Below, one piece after another: positions 55,469-64,000 of a DNA stretch of 64,000 nt. The position numbers and the translations under genes were made by a program. Every line of letters begins with the position of its first letter. Positions within the stretch are counted from its first letter, which is position 1. The notes beneath the pieces are model-generated. The model did no database searches, was not told the DNA's origin, and saw only the letters and a list, made by a program, of their open reading frames with translations. This DNA is from Orthosia cruda (lineage: Eukaryota > Arthropoda > Insecta > Lepidoptera > Noctuidae): positions 12,823,233 to 12,887,232 of the forward strand of contig OZ059852.1 of the NCBI GenBank assembly GCA_964057195.1, in the 5' to 3' direction.

Positions 55469-55882
55469 CTGTGAAGTTAGTAAGTATCAAATTCAAAGTA
55501 AAATCAAATGAACAGGGGTTGGAATGGTTGTCATTAAAACCGAAGAGTTGCAGTTTTTTGTTAATCATATAATCAAAAACCTCACAAAAGATCAAGACAA
55601 ATAAGTTCCCTCTTATTAATTTAAATAAGCGCACGGCTTGCGCAAGCGTCGGAATAGATGGCCTTCTTTACAGCTGTATCATCTTGCACGTAAATTTATT
55701 CATCGCATTTTTGGTCTTCCTCACCAGTTTAACCATCCTCATTCATACTCAAAACGTACCTCACGACATGCGCCTCATTCCTACGCATCACATACACATA
55801 ATTATCAGAGCAAACGATTCAGTGCCGGACTGCTGGCCCTAGAGGTAGAGCGAGAGGAGCGGTCACTAGGCGCCAAATGACA

Positions 55883-56631
55883 TCTCATGGCGACATGGAG
55901 AGGGTGACTGTCGCAACCCAGCGCTAGGCACGCCACAATTGTGGCGATAAGGCCCCTCTTTGAGGAGTGGCTTGAGAGGCGTCACGGCGTCCTCACCTTC
56001 CGCCTGACGCAGATCCTCACCGGACATGGCTGTTTCGGAAAGTTCCTGTTCAGGCTAAGGCGGGAGGAAACGCCCGGGTGTCACCATTGTGAGGAACGGC
56101 CGGAGGACACGGTAGAACATACGGTGGAGATCTGCCCCACTTGGGCGGAGCAACGCCGTGTTCTCATGGAGGCGATCGGCGGTGGCGACCTCTCGCGTCC
56201 GGCCCTGGTTCAGGCTATGGTACGGAGCGAGAGGGCATGGGAAGCTGTCACCTTCTTCTGCGAAGCAGTAATGCTCGCGAAGGAGGAGGCAGTACGCGTG
56301 AGGAAGACGCAACGGAGACGCCCTCATGCCCCTAGCCACCGCAGGAGACGTTCTGGGACGTCGGGAGTCCCAAGCCGATTCCCGGCCACCGTAGGCGCGG
56401 GCTTGCGGACAGCAGTAATGGGTAGCTCGCCGTCCGATAAGGACCAGGCCCGAGTCGACGGCGCGTAGTGTTCCACGCTAAAATTACGCGTTAAATTTTA
56501 AAGAGAGTTACCGCGGCCCTGGCAAAAGCAACTGAAGGAACACGGGTGGGTTTTAGTCAGTAAAAGTCTGACACGCCATCCCGCTTCGCCCAAAGCGGGA
56601 GAAGTCATTGGATGATTTACCACATAAAAAA
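55883..56631 (+). mobile_element. 5'-truncated R1-clade LINE, 14-base target duplication
   Basis: Flanked by GGCGCCAAATGACA (55869-55882 and 56632-56645) and ending in CACATAAAAAA. D1 has the empty site at about 52290 (GGCGCCAAATGACAAGGGGC). GC-rich against its AT-rich surroundings. Contains one ORF, annotated separately. Confidence 0.9.
55941..56468 (+). pseudogene. R1-clade LINE ORF2 C-terminus
   Basis: 175 codons open: LTFRLTQILTGHGCFGKFLF, CHHCEERPEDTVEHTVEICP TW-type Cys/His cluster, LSRPALVQAMVRSERAW and AVTFFCEAVMLAKEEAVR, then a basic tail RRRPHAPSHRRRRS. This matches the region after the reverse transcriptase in R1-type elements. The catalytic domains are absent because the copy is 5'-truncated, but the frame is undisturbed, consistent with a fairly young insertion. 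Confidence 0.8.
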
Positions 56632-57239
56632 GGCGCCAAATGACAAGGGGCGCTAAAAACCTATTGTAGAAAAAAAAAACCGACAAAAAATTAACTTTTT
56701 TCACATTTTTAGAACTGTGATACATACTGATTAAGTTCTATAGTAAGGTACATAAATGCACAAAGTTATGCCATAATAAATTACCCGAATAACATTAAAC
56801 TTGTACATAACCGGTGATATGAGAGTGTACCAGGGTGAACTGTACTGTACTGTGTACTCCTTTAGAGCGTACCGGCGTGATGTTATGTTATGAAATGGCG
56901 TAAACAATAAACAGCCATGCGATCTCAGCAATCGCGCGAGATTTACCGTTGTTTATTGAAGAGTTCTGTTGTTTATCTAAAATAGGACCACTTGAAAAGC
57001 ACCAGCTTTCAAAAAAAAAAGAATCATCAAAATCGGTTCACTTAGTAAAAAGTTCTGAGGGGAAACACATAAAAAAAACAGTCAAATTAATAACCTCCTC
57101 CTTTTTGAAGTCGGTTAAAAACAATTTCCAGCGCAAGATACATTTATGAATGCGCCTTTTAAGAGGCGCGGACACTCAATTGAGTTTGTATTTGGTGTGA
57201 ATTTCAATCTGTATCTGTAAATTGAAAGCTGTTCGATAA

Positions 57240-57390
57240 ATTATTTAAAACTGTTTTGACATATTTGAAACTGGTATGACATTATATTTAAAACTGTTTG
57301 ACATATTATTTGAAACTGTTTGACATTATATACAAAACTGTTAGACTTTATATTTGAAACTGTTTGGCACTATATTTGAATTTTATGTTG
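57240..57390. repeat. Minisatellite, 22-24-base unit
   Basis: About six or seven degenerate copies of TATTTGAAACTGTTTGACAT. Non-coding. Confidence 0.8.
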
Positions 57391-57562
57391 GAATGTTATT
57401 TAATAATTCTTAATTCCTTGTATTTTTATGTAAATTGCATGTGTATGTATATAGGTATATTCAATAGAATGTAAATTGTTTTATGAATAAATGAATGAAT
57501 CACAATCTCAAAATTATCAGTAAGTAAATGTAATTTAAATTCAATAAGGGCTCATCACACTA

Positions 57563-57775
57563 TCACACTATAATATTGTAAAGGCGAAAGTTTGTGAGTG
57601 TGTAAGTGAGTTTGTTACTTCATCACGCCAGAACGACTGAATTGATCTGGATGAAAATTGGCAAAGAGATAGATTATAGTCAGGAATAGCACAAAGGATA
57701 CTTTTTATCCCGGGAATACGTTCCCTCGCTATAATTTTCGACTTCCACGCGGTCGATGCCGCTGACAGAAGCTAG
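57563..57775 (+). mobile_element. Helitron-like fragment
   Basis: Starts TCACACTATAATATTGTAAA after A and ends GACAGAAGCTAG before T. The interior GAACGACTGAATTGATCTGG and TCCCGGGAATACGTTCCC are typical of a second lepidopteran Helitron family. Shorter than usual, and the 5' end is altered. Confidence 0.65.
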
Positions 57776-58604
57776 TACGCAATAAAAATTGATTTCTGAA
57801 AATATTGATGGGCAGATATCTATGAAAACTGGCCGGTCTTTGTAAAAAAAAGCAAACGAATATCAAATTCAAGCCCTTTTTGCGCTTTATTTTTTGTGTA
57901 AGTAGTGAACGATATGTCTTAAGCAACGGGGAAGTCCAAAATACGCCAATAAAAATAAATCACACTTTTTTTTTGCCAAATTTTTGCGACATGGCTTTCT
58001 TCGGTGGTGGAGAACCGCTGTTTCCACTGTTGTTTATGTCAGAAATATTGTGGTGAATGGTTACATTTTTTCTTGATAATTCGCTAGTATTTTATCAAAA
58101 TAACACCAGTTCGCTCTTGAGATTTCACCCAGGTTGAGTTTCGGAAAACAAACGCGGCACTTATGCTTGCTGATACTTTTTTCATTCCTAGCAGTTCCTA
58201 TTCTATATATATATATAAATCGCTATAGTGTCACTTATTTCACCCACTTTCAGTCTTCTAATACAATTTTGTGGTTTGCCGATGATTTCCGGCGTGATCG
58301 ACGTCAAAGACCTTCAGCGCTTTTCTTCACCACCATTGATACTCTCTCTGCTTTATTTGGACAAATATACCTACTTTTTTACTGTAGAATACGAAGGCGC
58401 AGATTCACCTAATCGGTTATCCAATTCCAAGTCTTCCTTGGTTTAACTTGGGGTAATTTTTTCAGACGAAATATTTAATCACGGCTTTTATTTAAACTTT
58501 TTTTTCCATTACCCAAGAGAACAGCAGATTCGCTCAAACAAAATATTGTAGAAAAATAATAATGCAACCTATCAAAATGACTCTTAACGCACGAGTACAT
58601 AAAA

Positions 58605-58906
58605 AAAAAAACCGGCCAAGTGCGAGTTGGACTCGCGCACGAAGGGTTTCGTACCATTATAGAAACAAACGGGCAAAAAATCACGTTTGTTGTATGAGAG
58701 CCCCACTTAAATATTAATTTTATTCTGTTTATAGTATTTGTTGTAATAGCGGCAACAGAAATACATAATCTGTGAAAATTTCAACAGTCTAGCTATCACG
58801 GTTCATGAGATACAGCCTGGTGACAGACAGGCAGACAGACAGACAGACGGACCGCGGAGTCTTAGTAATAGGGACCCGTTTTTACCCTTTGGGTACGGAA
58901 CCCTAA
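58605..58906. mobile_element. Interspersed 'CCGGCCAAGTGCGAG' repeat
   Basis: Runs from AAAACCGGCCAAGTGCGAG to TTTGGGTACGGAACCCT between A runs. D1 at 53768-53780 (ACATAAAAAAACAAGCTATTG) is the empty site, so it inserted in the A run of D2. It includes (CAGA)n near 58827-58850. The family is common in Lepidoptera; its class is unknown to me. Confidence 0.75.
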
Positions 58907-59139
58907 AAAACAAGCTATTGAATGATTATAAATTTATTTACATACTAAACTCCAATCTCGGTTAGGCCGAGAACTATTCACACCTCCCTAGTAAGAGGTT
59001 ACAGACAGGGTGTGTTAATTATGTTTTATTTTTGGGAATTGGAAAAAGAAATGTCAGCATAAAAATATATCTCTTTTGATTAAATAATTTTTTTTTTTTA
59101 CTTAACAATCAGTGTTTTAGCAATGGCTAATAATTACAA

Positions 59140-61928
59140 CTATACTGACATACTTCACATTTATAAGTTTTTCACCTGTGTGTATTCTAATATGTTTTTT
59201 TAATTATATTTTACATTAGAACTATACTGGCATAATTCACATTTATAACGTTTTTCACCAGTGTGTATTCTAATATGTTTTTTTAAATTATATTTTACAT
59301 TAGAACTATATTGGCATAATTCACATTTATAAGGTTTTTCAACAGTGTGTATTCTAATATGTTTTGTTTAATCACTGTTTTCCCTGCAGCTATACTGACA
59401 TACTTCACATTTATAAGGTTTTTCATTAGTGTGTGTACGAATATGTTTTGTTAAATTATCCTTTACATTACAACTATACTGACATACTTCTTATTTATAA
59501 AGTTTTTCATTAGTGTGTATTCTAATATGTTTTGTTAAATCACCCTTTCGATTACAACTATGCTGACATATTTTACATTTATAACGTTTTTCATTAGTGT
59601 GTGTACGAATATGTCGTGTTAAATTAGACTTATGAACGAAACCATATTGACATACCTCACATTTATAAAGTTTTTCATTAGTGTGTATACGAATATGTTT
59701 TGTTAAATCACCCTTTTGATTACAACTATGCTGACATATTTTACATTTATAACGTTTTTCATTAGTGTGTGTACGAATATGTCGTGTTAAATTAGACTTA
59801 TGAACGAAACCATATTGACATACCTCACATTTATAAAGTTTTTCATTAGTGTGTATACGAATATGTCTTATTAAAGCACTCTTATTAAAACAACTATACT
59901 GACATATTTCACATTTGTGAGGTTTTTCTCGCGTGTGTAAACGAATATGTTTTGTTAAATATTTTTTATTAACAAAAGCATGCTGACATGTGTCCGTTAT
60001 GCTAGCGTACACCAGAACTGCAACGAGTTAGTTTCTATGCCAAAAAACTCTGTGTAAATACTGCCTAATTACTGTAAAAATAAAAAAAAATCTTCCTCTT
60101 TAGTTTAGGAAATAAACACCATTTTCACTATGTACGCTAGCGTCACGATCAAGCTAGCGTACACATGGCCGTACTCGAAAACGGCTAATTGTAAAGCAAC
60201 AGATTTGGACACAAAAATACTGTTCTAATACTTCTCCCGCTATGCAAAATTTCGTAACGATTGCTCTTGTAGGAACAGAGATATTGAACAAGACTTTTCA
60301 ATGACATTCGGAGCTGGCGTCATGGCAGCGTACACATAGTAGTTCTTATAGAAAGGGAACTTTTCTTGTAATGAATGCTATATATATAAATAGTGCGTGA
60401 AATTCTGCCTCTATTAGTGTAAATACTTTATGCGAATTCGCAGGGGAATAAGTAAAAAACCCTGTTAATTTCTGTTCATAGTACAGGTACAGATATGCTC
60501 AAAGGTGCTTTGTCAAGTTTTTTTTAATAGAGAACTAAAACTGAAACGTGATGAAGTACTGAACTAGGAGTATGTACACTTCATTGTAGATATAGTTCTG
60601 AGTGAAAATTAAATAATTGGAAAAATTCAAATAACATTTATTATGCCAAAAACAATTATTTTTTAACACAGTATAATCATATTATTACTGATTTGGTACA
60701 ATAATGACAATTTTTAATTTTATTTATGTCAAAACACATCATGCTAACGTGTATTAGAAAATAATGCTATATTTCTGTTTTTAATTTCACAAATAATTCA
60801 TTTTGTTCGCGACAGTACGTCAGTATATTTGTTCCTAGAACTTAACATAGGTTTTTTTGCTTATTCCCCTGCGAATTCGCATAAAGTATTTACACTAATA
60901 GAGGCAGAATTTCACGCACTATTTATATATATAGCATTCATTACAAGAAAAGTTCCCTTTCTATAAGAACTACTATGTGTACGCTGCCATGACGCCAGCT
61001 CCGAATGTCATTGAAAAGTCTTGTTCAATATCTCTGTTCCTACAAGAGCAATCGTTACGAAATTTTGCATAGCGGGAGAAGTATTAGAACAGTATTTTTG
61101 TGTCCAAATCTGTTGCTTTACAATTAGCCGTTTTCGAGTACGGCCATGTGTACGCTAGCTTGATCGTGACGCTAGCGTACATAGTGAAAATGGTGTTTAT
61201 TTCCTAAACTAAAGAGGAAGATTTTTTTTTATTTTTACAGTAATTAGGCAGTATTTACACAGAGTTTTTTGGCATAGAAACTAACTCGTTGCAGTTCTGG
61301 TGTACGCTAGCATAACGGACACGCTGACATACTTCACATTTGAAAGGTTTCTCACCAGTGTGTATACGCAAGTGATTATTGAAATTGTTCTTTCGTCTAA
61401 ATACATGCTGACATATATCACATTTGTAAGATTTTTCACCAGTATGCACCCGTAAATGTCTTGTCAAATCACCTTTTTTATAAGAACTATAGTGACACAT
61501 ATCACATTCAAAAGATTTACAACATGTTTGTAGTCTAATATGTCTTCCCAAATAACTTAGTTGAGTAAAACTTCGCTGACATTTGTCACATTTGTATCGA
61601 TTTTCTTTTACACATAGTCTTCTATGCCTATTTTTATCATCACTGTTATTATCTTTGTTTGATATTTTACATTTGATATTGTCTTCGTTACCATTATTAC
61701 AGAAATTTGTATCTTTATTAGTATTATTTACACTATTACTATTATTAACTCTAGGTTTTGTATATATTAAAGGATCTTTAAATTTCGGAACAGGCTTGAA
61801 TGTGCAATCTTGAGTTGTCCGGATAACTTTCGAGTCTGATTGTCCATGTTTCTTCTGCTCTTCTTTAATAACATCATCTAGTTTTGTTCTTCGTATATGT
61901 AGTTTAGGTTTCTTTGCAACAGGGCCCC
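59140..61928 (-). pseudogene. Terminal zinc-finger exon, copy 5, split by a transposon
   Basis: The 5' part (61928-61331) starts after acceptor ATAATCATAG with GPVAKKPKLHIRRTKLDD and carries three fingers, one degenerate (HIRLQTC). The fourth begins FKCEVCQ and is cut by the foldback element. The 3' part (59989-59491) resumes CQHAFVNKKYLTKHIRLH and has further fingers to NEKLYK, then TAA (59491-59493) where a Cys codon is expected. After it more finger code runs to about 59150, with another frame change near 59360. The fusion ORFs MYASITDT... and ...RVRYASVHQNC read into the transposon and are not ancestral protein. Confidence 0.85.
59990..61322. mobile_element. Foldback DNA transposon with 463-base perfect arms
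   Basis: Arms 59990-60452 and 60860-61322 are exact reverse complements wherever compared, starting GTGTCCGTTATGCTAGCGTA. The 407-base centre (60453-60859) is AT-rich and non-coding. Flanked by the 8-base duplication GCTGACAT (59982-59989 and 61323-61330), which restores a finger codon series when collapsed. Each arm repeats GCTAGCGTACA-type motifs four times. Non-autonomous; superfamily uncertain (8-base duplication with long arms fits MULE, Merlin or an unusual hAT/P type). Confidence 0.93.
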
Positions 61929-62034
61929 CTATGATTATAAATCTAGTAAGAACCAAATTCAAAATAGAATTAAATGAACAGAGATTCAATAAAAAACCTC
62001 ACAAAAGATCAAGAACAATAAATAACCTCAAAGT

Positions 62035-62330
62035 TATTTAAATTAGTGCACGGCTTGCGTTAGCGGCGGATTAGATCGCCTCCTTTATAGCTGTGTCATC
62101 TTTCACGAAAATTCATTCATCGTATCTTTGATCTTCCCTTTTAACCATCCACATTTATTTATACTCAAAACTTTATTCACGACATGCTCCTCATTCGACC
62201 GCAACACATGTCCATAACATGACCATTTCTTATTGTATCCACCTGCGTAGCAACAGAAGTCCCTGTTAGTAATCTCATCTCGGCTGCATTCATCACTTAA
62301 GTGGCCCAACATTCTGATCCGTGCAAAACA
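62035..62330 (-). pseudogene. RTE-like reverse transcriptase C-terminus relic, copy 5
   Basis: The best-preserved copy: 69 codons open (62312-62103) reading MLGHLSDECSRDEITNRDF, KKWSCYGHVLRSNEEHVV and VLSINKCGWLKGK, equal to the R.LGH...WYGHV.RR.E..VVRKVL.MNVDG end of RTE-type reverse transcriptases. Confidence 0.7.
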
Positions 62331-62414
62331 GCTCAGACCTGCACCCTAATTGAGTAAGTACAAATAATGGCACCCGCATGCTTTGCTTGCATTCAATTTA
62401 CTTCTTGCTATTAT

Positions 62415-63095
62415 TACTCGTATAAATGCATAAGTTTGATAAAAGTGCTATGTCAGTGTTATGCTCGGGCGATGCGGACATTGTCACCGTGACCCCAAAT
62501 TTTAAATATGAGCTAAAATTGAAAGATTTTATTTGCGTACCTAACCTTACAACGAATTTAATATCTATCATTCAGCTGATTCATAATGGCAACATAGTGG
62601 AATACAAAGCAAAAAATTCAAGTATTTATAACAAAAACAATGAATTGGTCGCCAGATTTAAGTCATGTCCGAATATTTAGAGAGAGAGAGATTTCATGGC
62701 AGAGAGGTAATGGTTCATTTACGTATGATGAAACACCTTAAGTGGGATTTCAAATCAAAGAAACATGTTTTAGTTGGTTTTGCTGATAATATTAAGGGAT
62801 ATAAGGTTTACAATGACCTGTAAAGAGAATTATAACAACAAGTACATATGAGATTATTCATAAGAATATTGAAAATAAATGTTCAGATGACAGAGTTTCA
62901 GTTTTAGTTGGGGTTATCTGTCAAAAAAGCAATTGAAAGAAGCAGAAAGGCAGGATATGTTGAAACTGAGCGTGAACCTGATCACGTAGATCTAAACATT
63001 TCTGTAGATTCGAAATATGATAATGTTGTCTGATCTGAACCTTACATGCAGCAATCTGAAGACACAGAGAAGTTAAATATAAAGGATGCAGTGTT
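62415..63095 (+). pseudogene. Copia-type relic, uninterrupted copy
   Basis: 85 codons open (62426-62680): KFDKSAMSVLCSGDADIVTV, LKDFICVPNLTTNLISIIQL and IYNKNNELVARFKSCPNI, the region between protease and integrase of a copia polyprotein. Then frames break; KHVLVGFADNIKGYKVYNDL can be followed near 62760-62820. It is the paralogue of the relic split by copia 1 (20740 and 25349), and its AAATATGAGCTAAAATTGAA is the pre-insertion site. Confidence 0.7.
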
Positions 63096-63099
63096 ATCA

Positions 63100-63940
63100 T
63101 CCCGTTAGGTGACACCCATGTCCATTCATGTCATGATTCTTTTTGTAGTAGCTGTTCATGATATGTAGATTGTTTGCCAAAGCAAAATTTATTAACCGTT
63201 GTCCACTACCGTTCCTTTTTTCCGTTGAATATGGTCCGAGTATTCTGTCTTCGTTAGTTGTCCTTGTTCCTATTTTCTTAGTATGATTTCATTGAGTTTG
63301 TTATAAAAATCGTTTTTCGTTTCTTCTTTGGCGATCTCAGTCGGAGCATATGTTTGAATTATTGAAGTGGATGTTTATAACCAGGTAGTTAGATATTCAA
63401 AACTTCAATCCTGTCTGACACTCCTTGAAACTCTATTATTTCGTTTTTGAGATATTTTTAACCATAAATCCTACACCAAGAGGCCAGCAGATATATTTTT
63501 GTAGTAAAATATGTAGTTATCATGTTCTTCGGTTTTCGCATCCGTTCTTCTCGCTTCGCTTATGCCTATAATGTCCCAGTTACGGTTGTCAAAGCATTTT
63601 CTAGTTCTAAATGTTCTAATAGACATTCCTGGAGATCTCGTATTAAGTGTAGCTATGTTTAGTCTAGTCCTTTGCCTTCTTTTGGTATTGTAAGGTTGTT
63701 GTTTTGGGTTACTGGTTTGTTAGGTTTCTTCACTTTAAGCTCTTGGGGGTTTAGGTCTATCTCCCCTCGGTGAATAACCGTATTAGGGATATGTTTATTA
63801 TTTGCTAGTGCTGTTTTGTTATTAATTACTTCCTTCCCGTTTCCAGTGTCTAATAATGCCTTGTTTTTATGTTTGTTCTTCTCTGACCGTGAGAAAGATC
63901 TAGCTCTCATATAAGCAAATGCATCTGTTTTGTGCATCTT
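63100..63940 (-). pseudogene. RTE-like LINE, endonuclease relic
   Basis: On minus, after MHKTDAFAYMRARSFSRSEK (63937-63659) come a stop and then LNIATLNTRSPGMSIRTFRT, NRNWDIIGISEARRTDAK and, near 63300-63350, IIQTYAPTEIAKEETKNDF. These are the start, ISE and QAYAPT motifs of an RTE-type endonuclease. Several stops interrupt it. Probably the 5' part of the same element whose end is at 62035-62330, with the copia relic lying between. Confidence 0.65.
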
Positions 63941-64000
63941 AATCGGGATTGTAATATTGATATCCTCTGTAGGTTTGAGGTTCTGTTACTAAGTTTTTTT

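Larger units (their letters stand above)
55469..59139. repeat. Duplicated segment, copy D2
   Basis: Paralogue of 51105-54109, enlarged by an R1-clade fragment (55883-56631), a Helitron (57563-57775), the CCGGCCAAG repeat (58605-58906) and a 22-24-base minisatellite (57240-57390). Contains the RTE relic at 55690-55800. No gene of its own. Confidence 0.8.

Noticed and set aside
59491..60012. A zinc-finger protein starting MYASITDT
   Set aside because: The first residues are encoded by the arm of the foldback transposon. The true exon begins at 61928.

Overview
The window looks like lepidopteran (moth or butterfly) nuclear DNA. It is AT-rich, has introns with GT/AG borders, and carries repeat families common in Lepidoptera: Helitrons starting TCTATACTAATATTATAA and ending CTAG, a tRNA-headed SINE, the 'CCGGCCAAGTGCGAG' interspersed repeat and the 'ACCGACTTC' repeat. 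I see no bacterial, viral-genome, CRISPR, tRNA-gene or rRNA-gene content. The order and species are inferred; no search could be run.

The only convincing host gene is a five-exon ZAD-C2H2 zinc-finger gene on the minus strand (7676 down to 2331). Two exons encode a zinc-finger-associated domain, two encode an acidic linker, and one large terminal exon carries nine C2H2 fingers. All four exon junctions agree in phase. Four further copies of that terminal exon lie on the same strand at about 19.7, 50.3-51.1, 54.1-55.5 and 59.1-61.9 kb. Each has the same acceptor and the same intron phase but no ZAD exons of its own. They sit in a tandemly duplicated segment that also contains a decayed RTE-like retrotransposon. 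They are either orphan duplicates or alternative 3' exons of a gene whose promoter lies beyond 64 kb.

The rest is a dense nest of transposons. 0-2.3 kb: gypsy gag relic with a tRNA-Ser-type primer site, a long hairpin and a MITE relic. 3.5-5.6 kb (intron 4): RTE and jockey relics and a Helitron inside a MITE. 8.5-13.9 kb: SINE and several broken non-LTR elements. 15.1-19.5 kb: a 14-bp minisatellite split by two adjacent hAT-like elements, one holding a further MITE. 20.8-25.4 kb: a copia element with identical 177-bp LTRs, inserted in an older copia relic. 26-33 kb: non-LTR and MULE relics, a solo LTR, a cluster of 5S-rRNA-like promoter blocks and a palindromic MITE. 33.4-49.3 kb: one LTR retrotransposon (946-bp LTRs, CTCT target duplication) with a non-coding interior, hit by a second copia element (identical 217-bp LTRs) and, in its right LTR, by an almost intact I-clade LINE that carries its own nested DNA element. 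50-64 kb: the zinc-finger exon duplications, one of them split by a 1.33-kb foldback transposon with 463-bp perfect arms.

Because several insertions are present in one paralogous segment and absent from the other, the window preserves empty sites that let the order of events be read. All alignments were made by eye; identity statements are approximate unless called identical.
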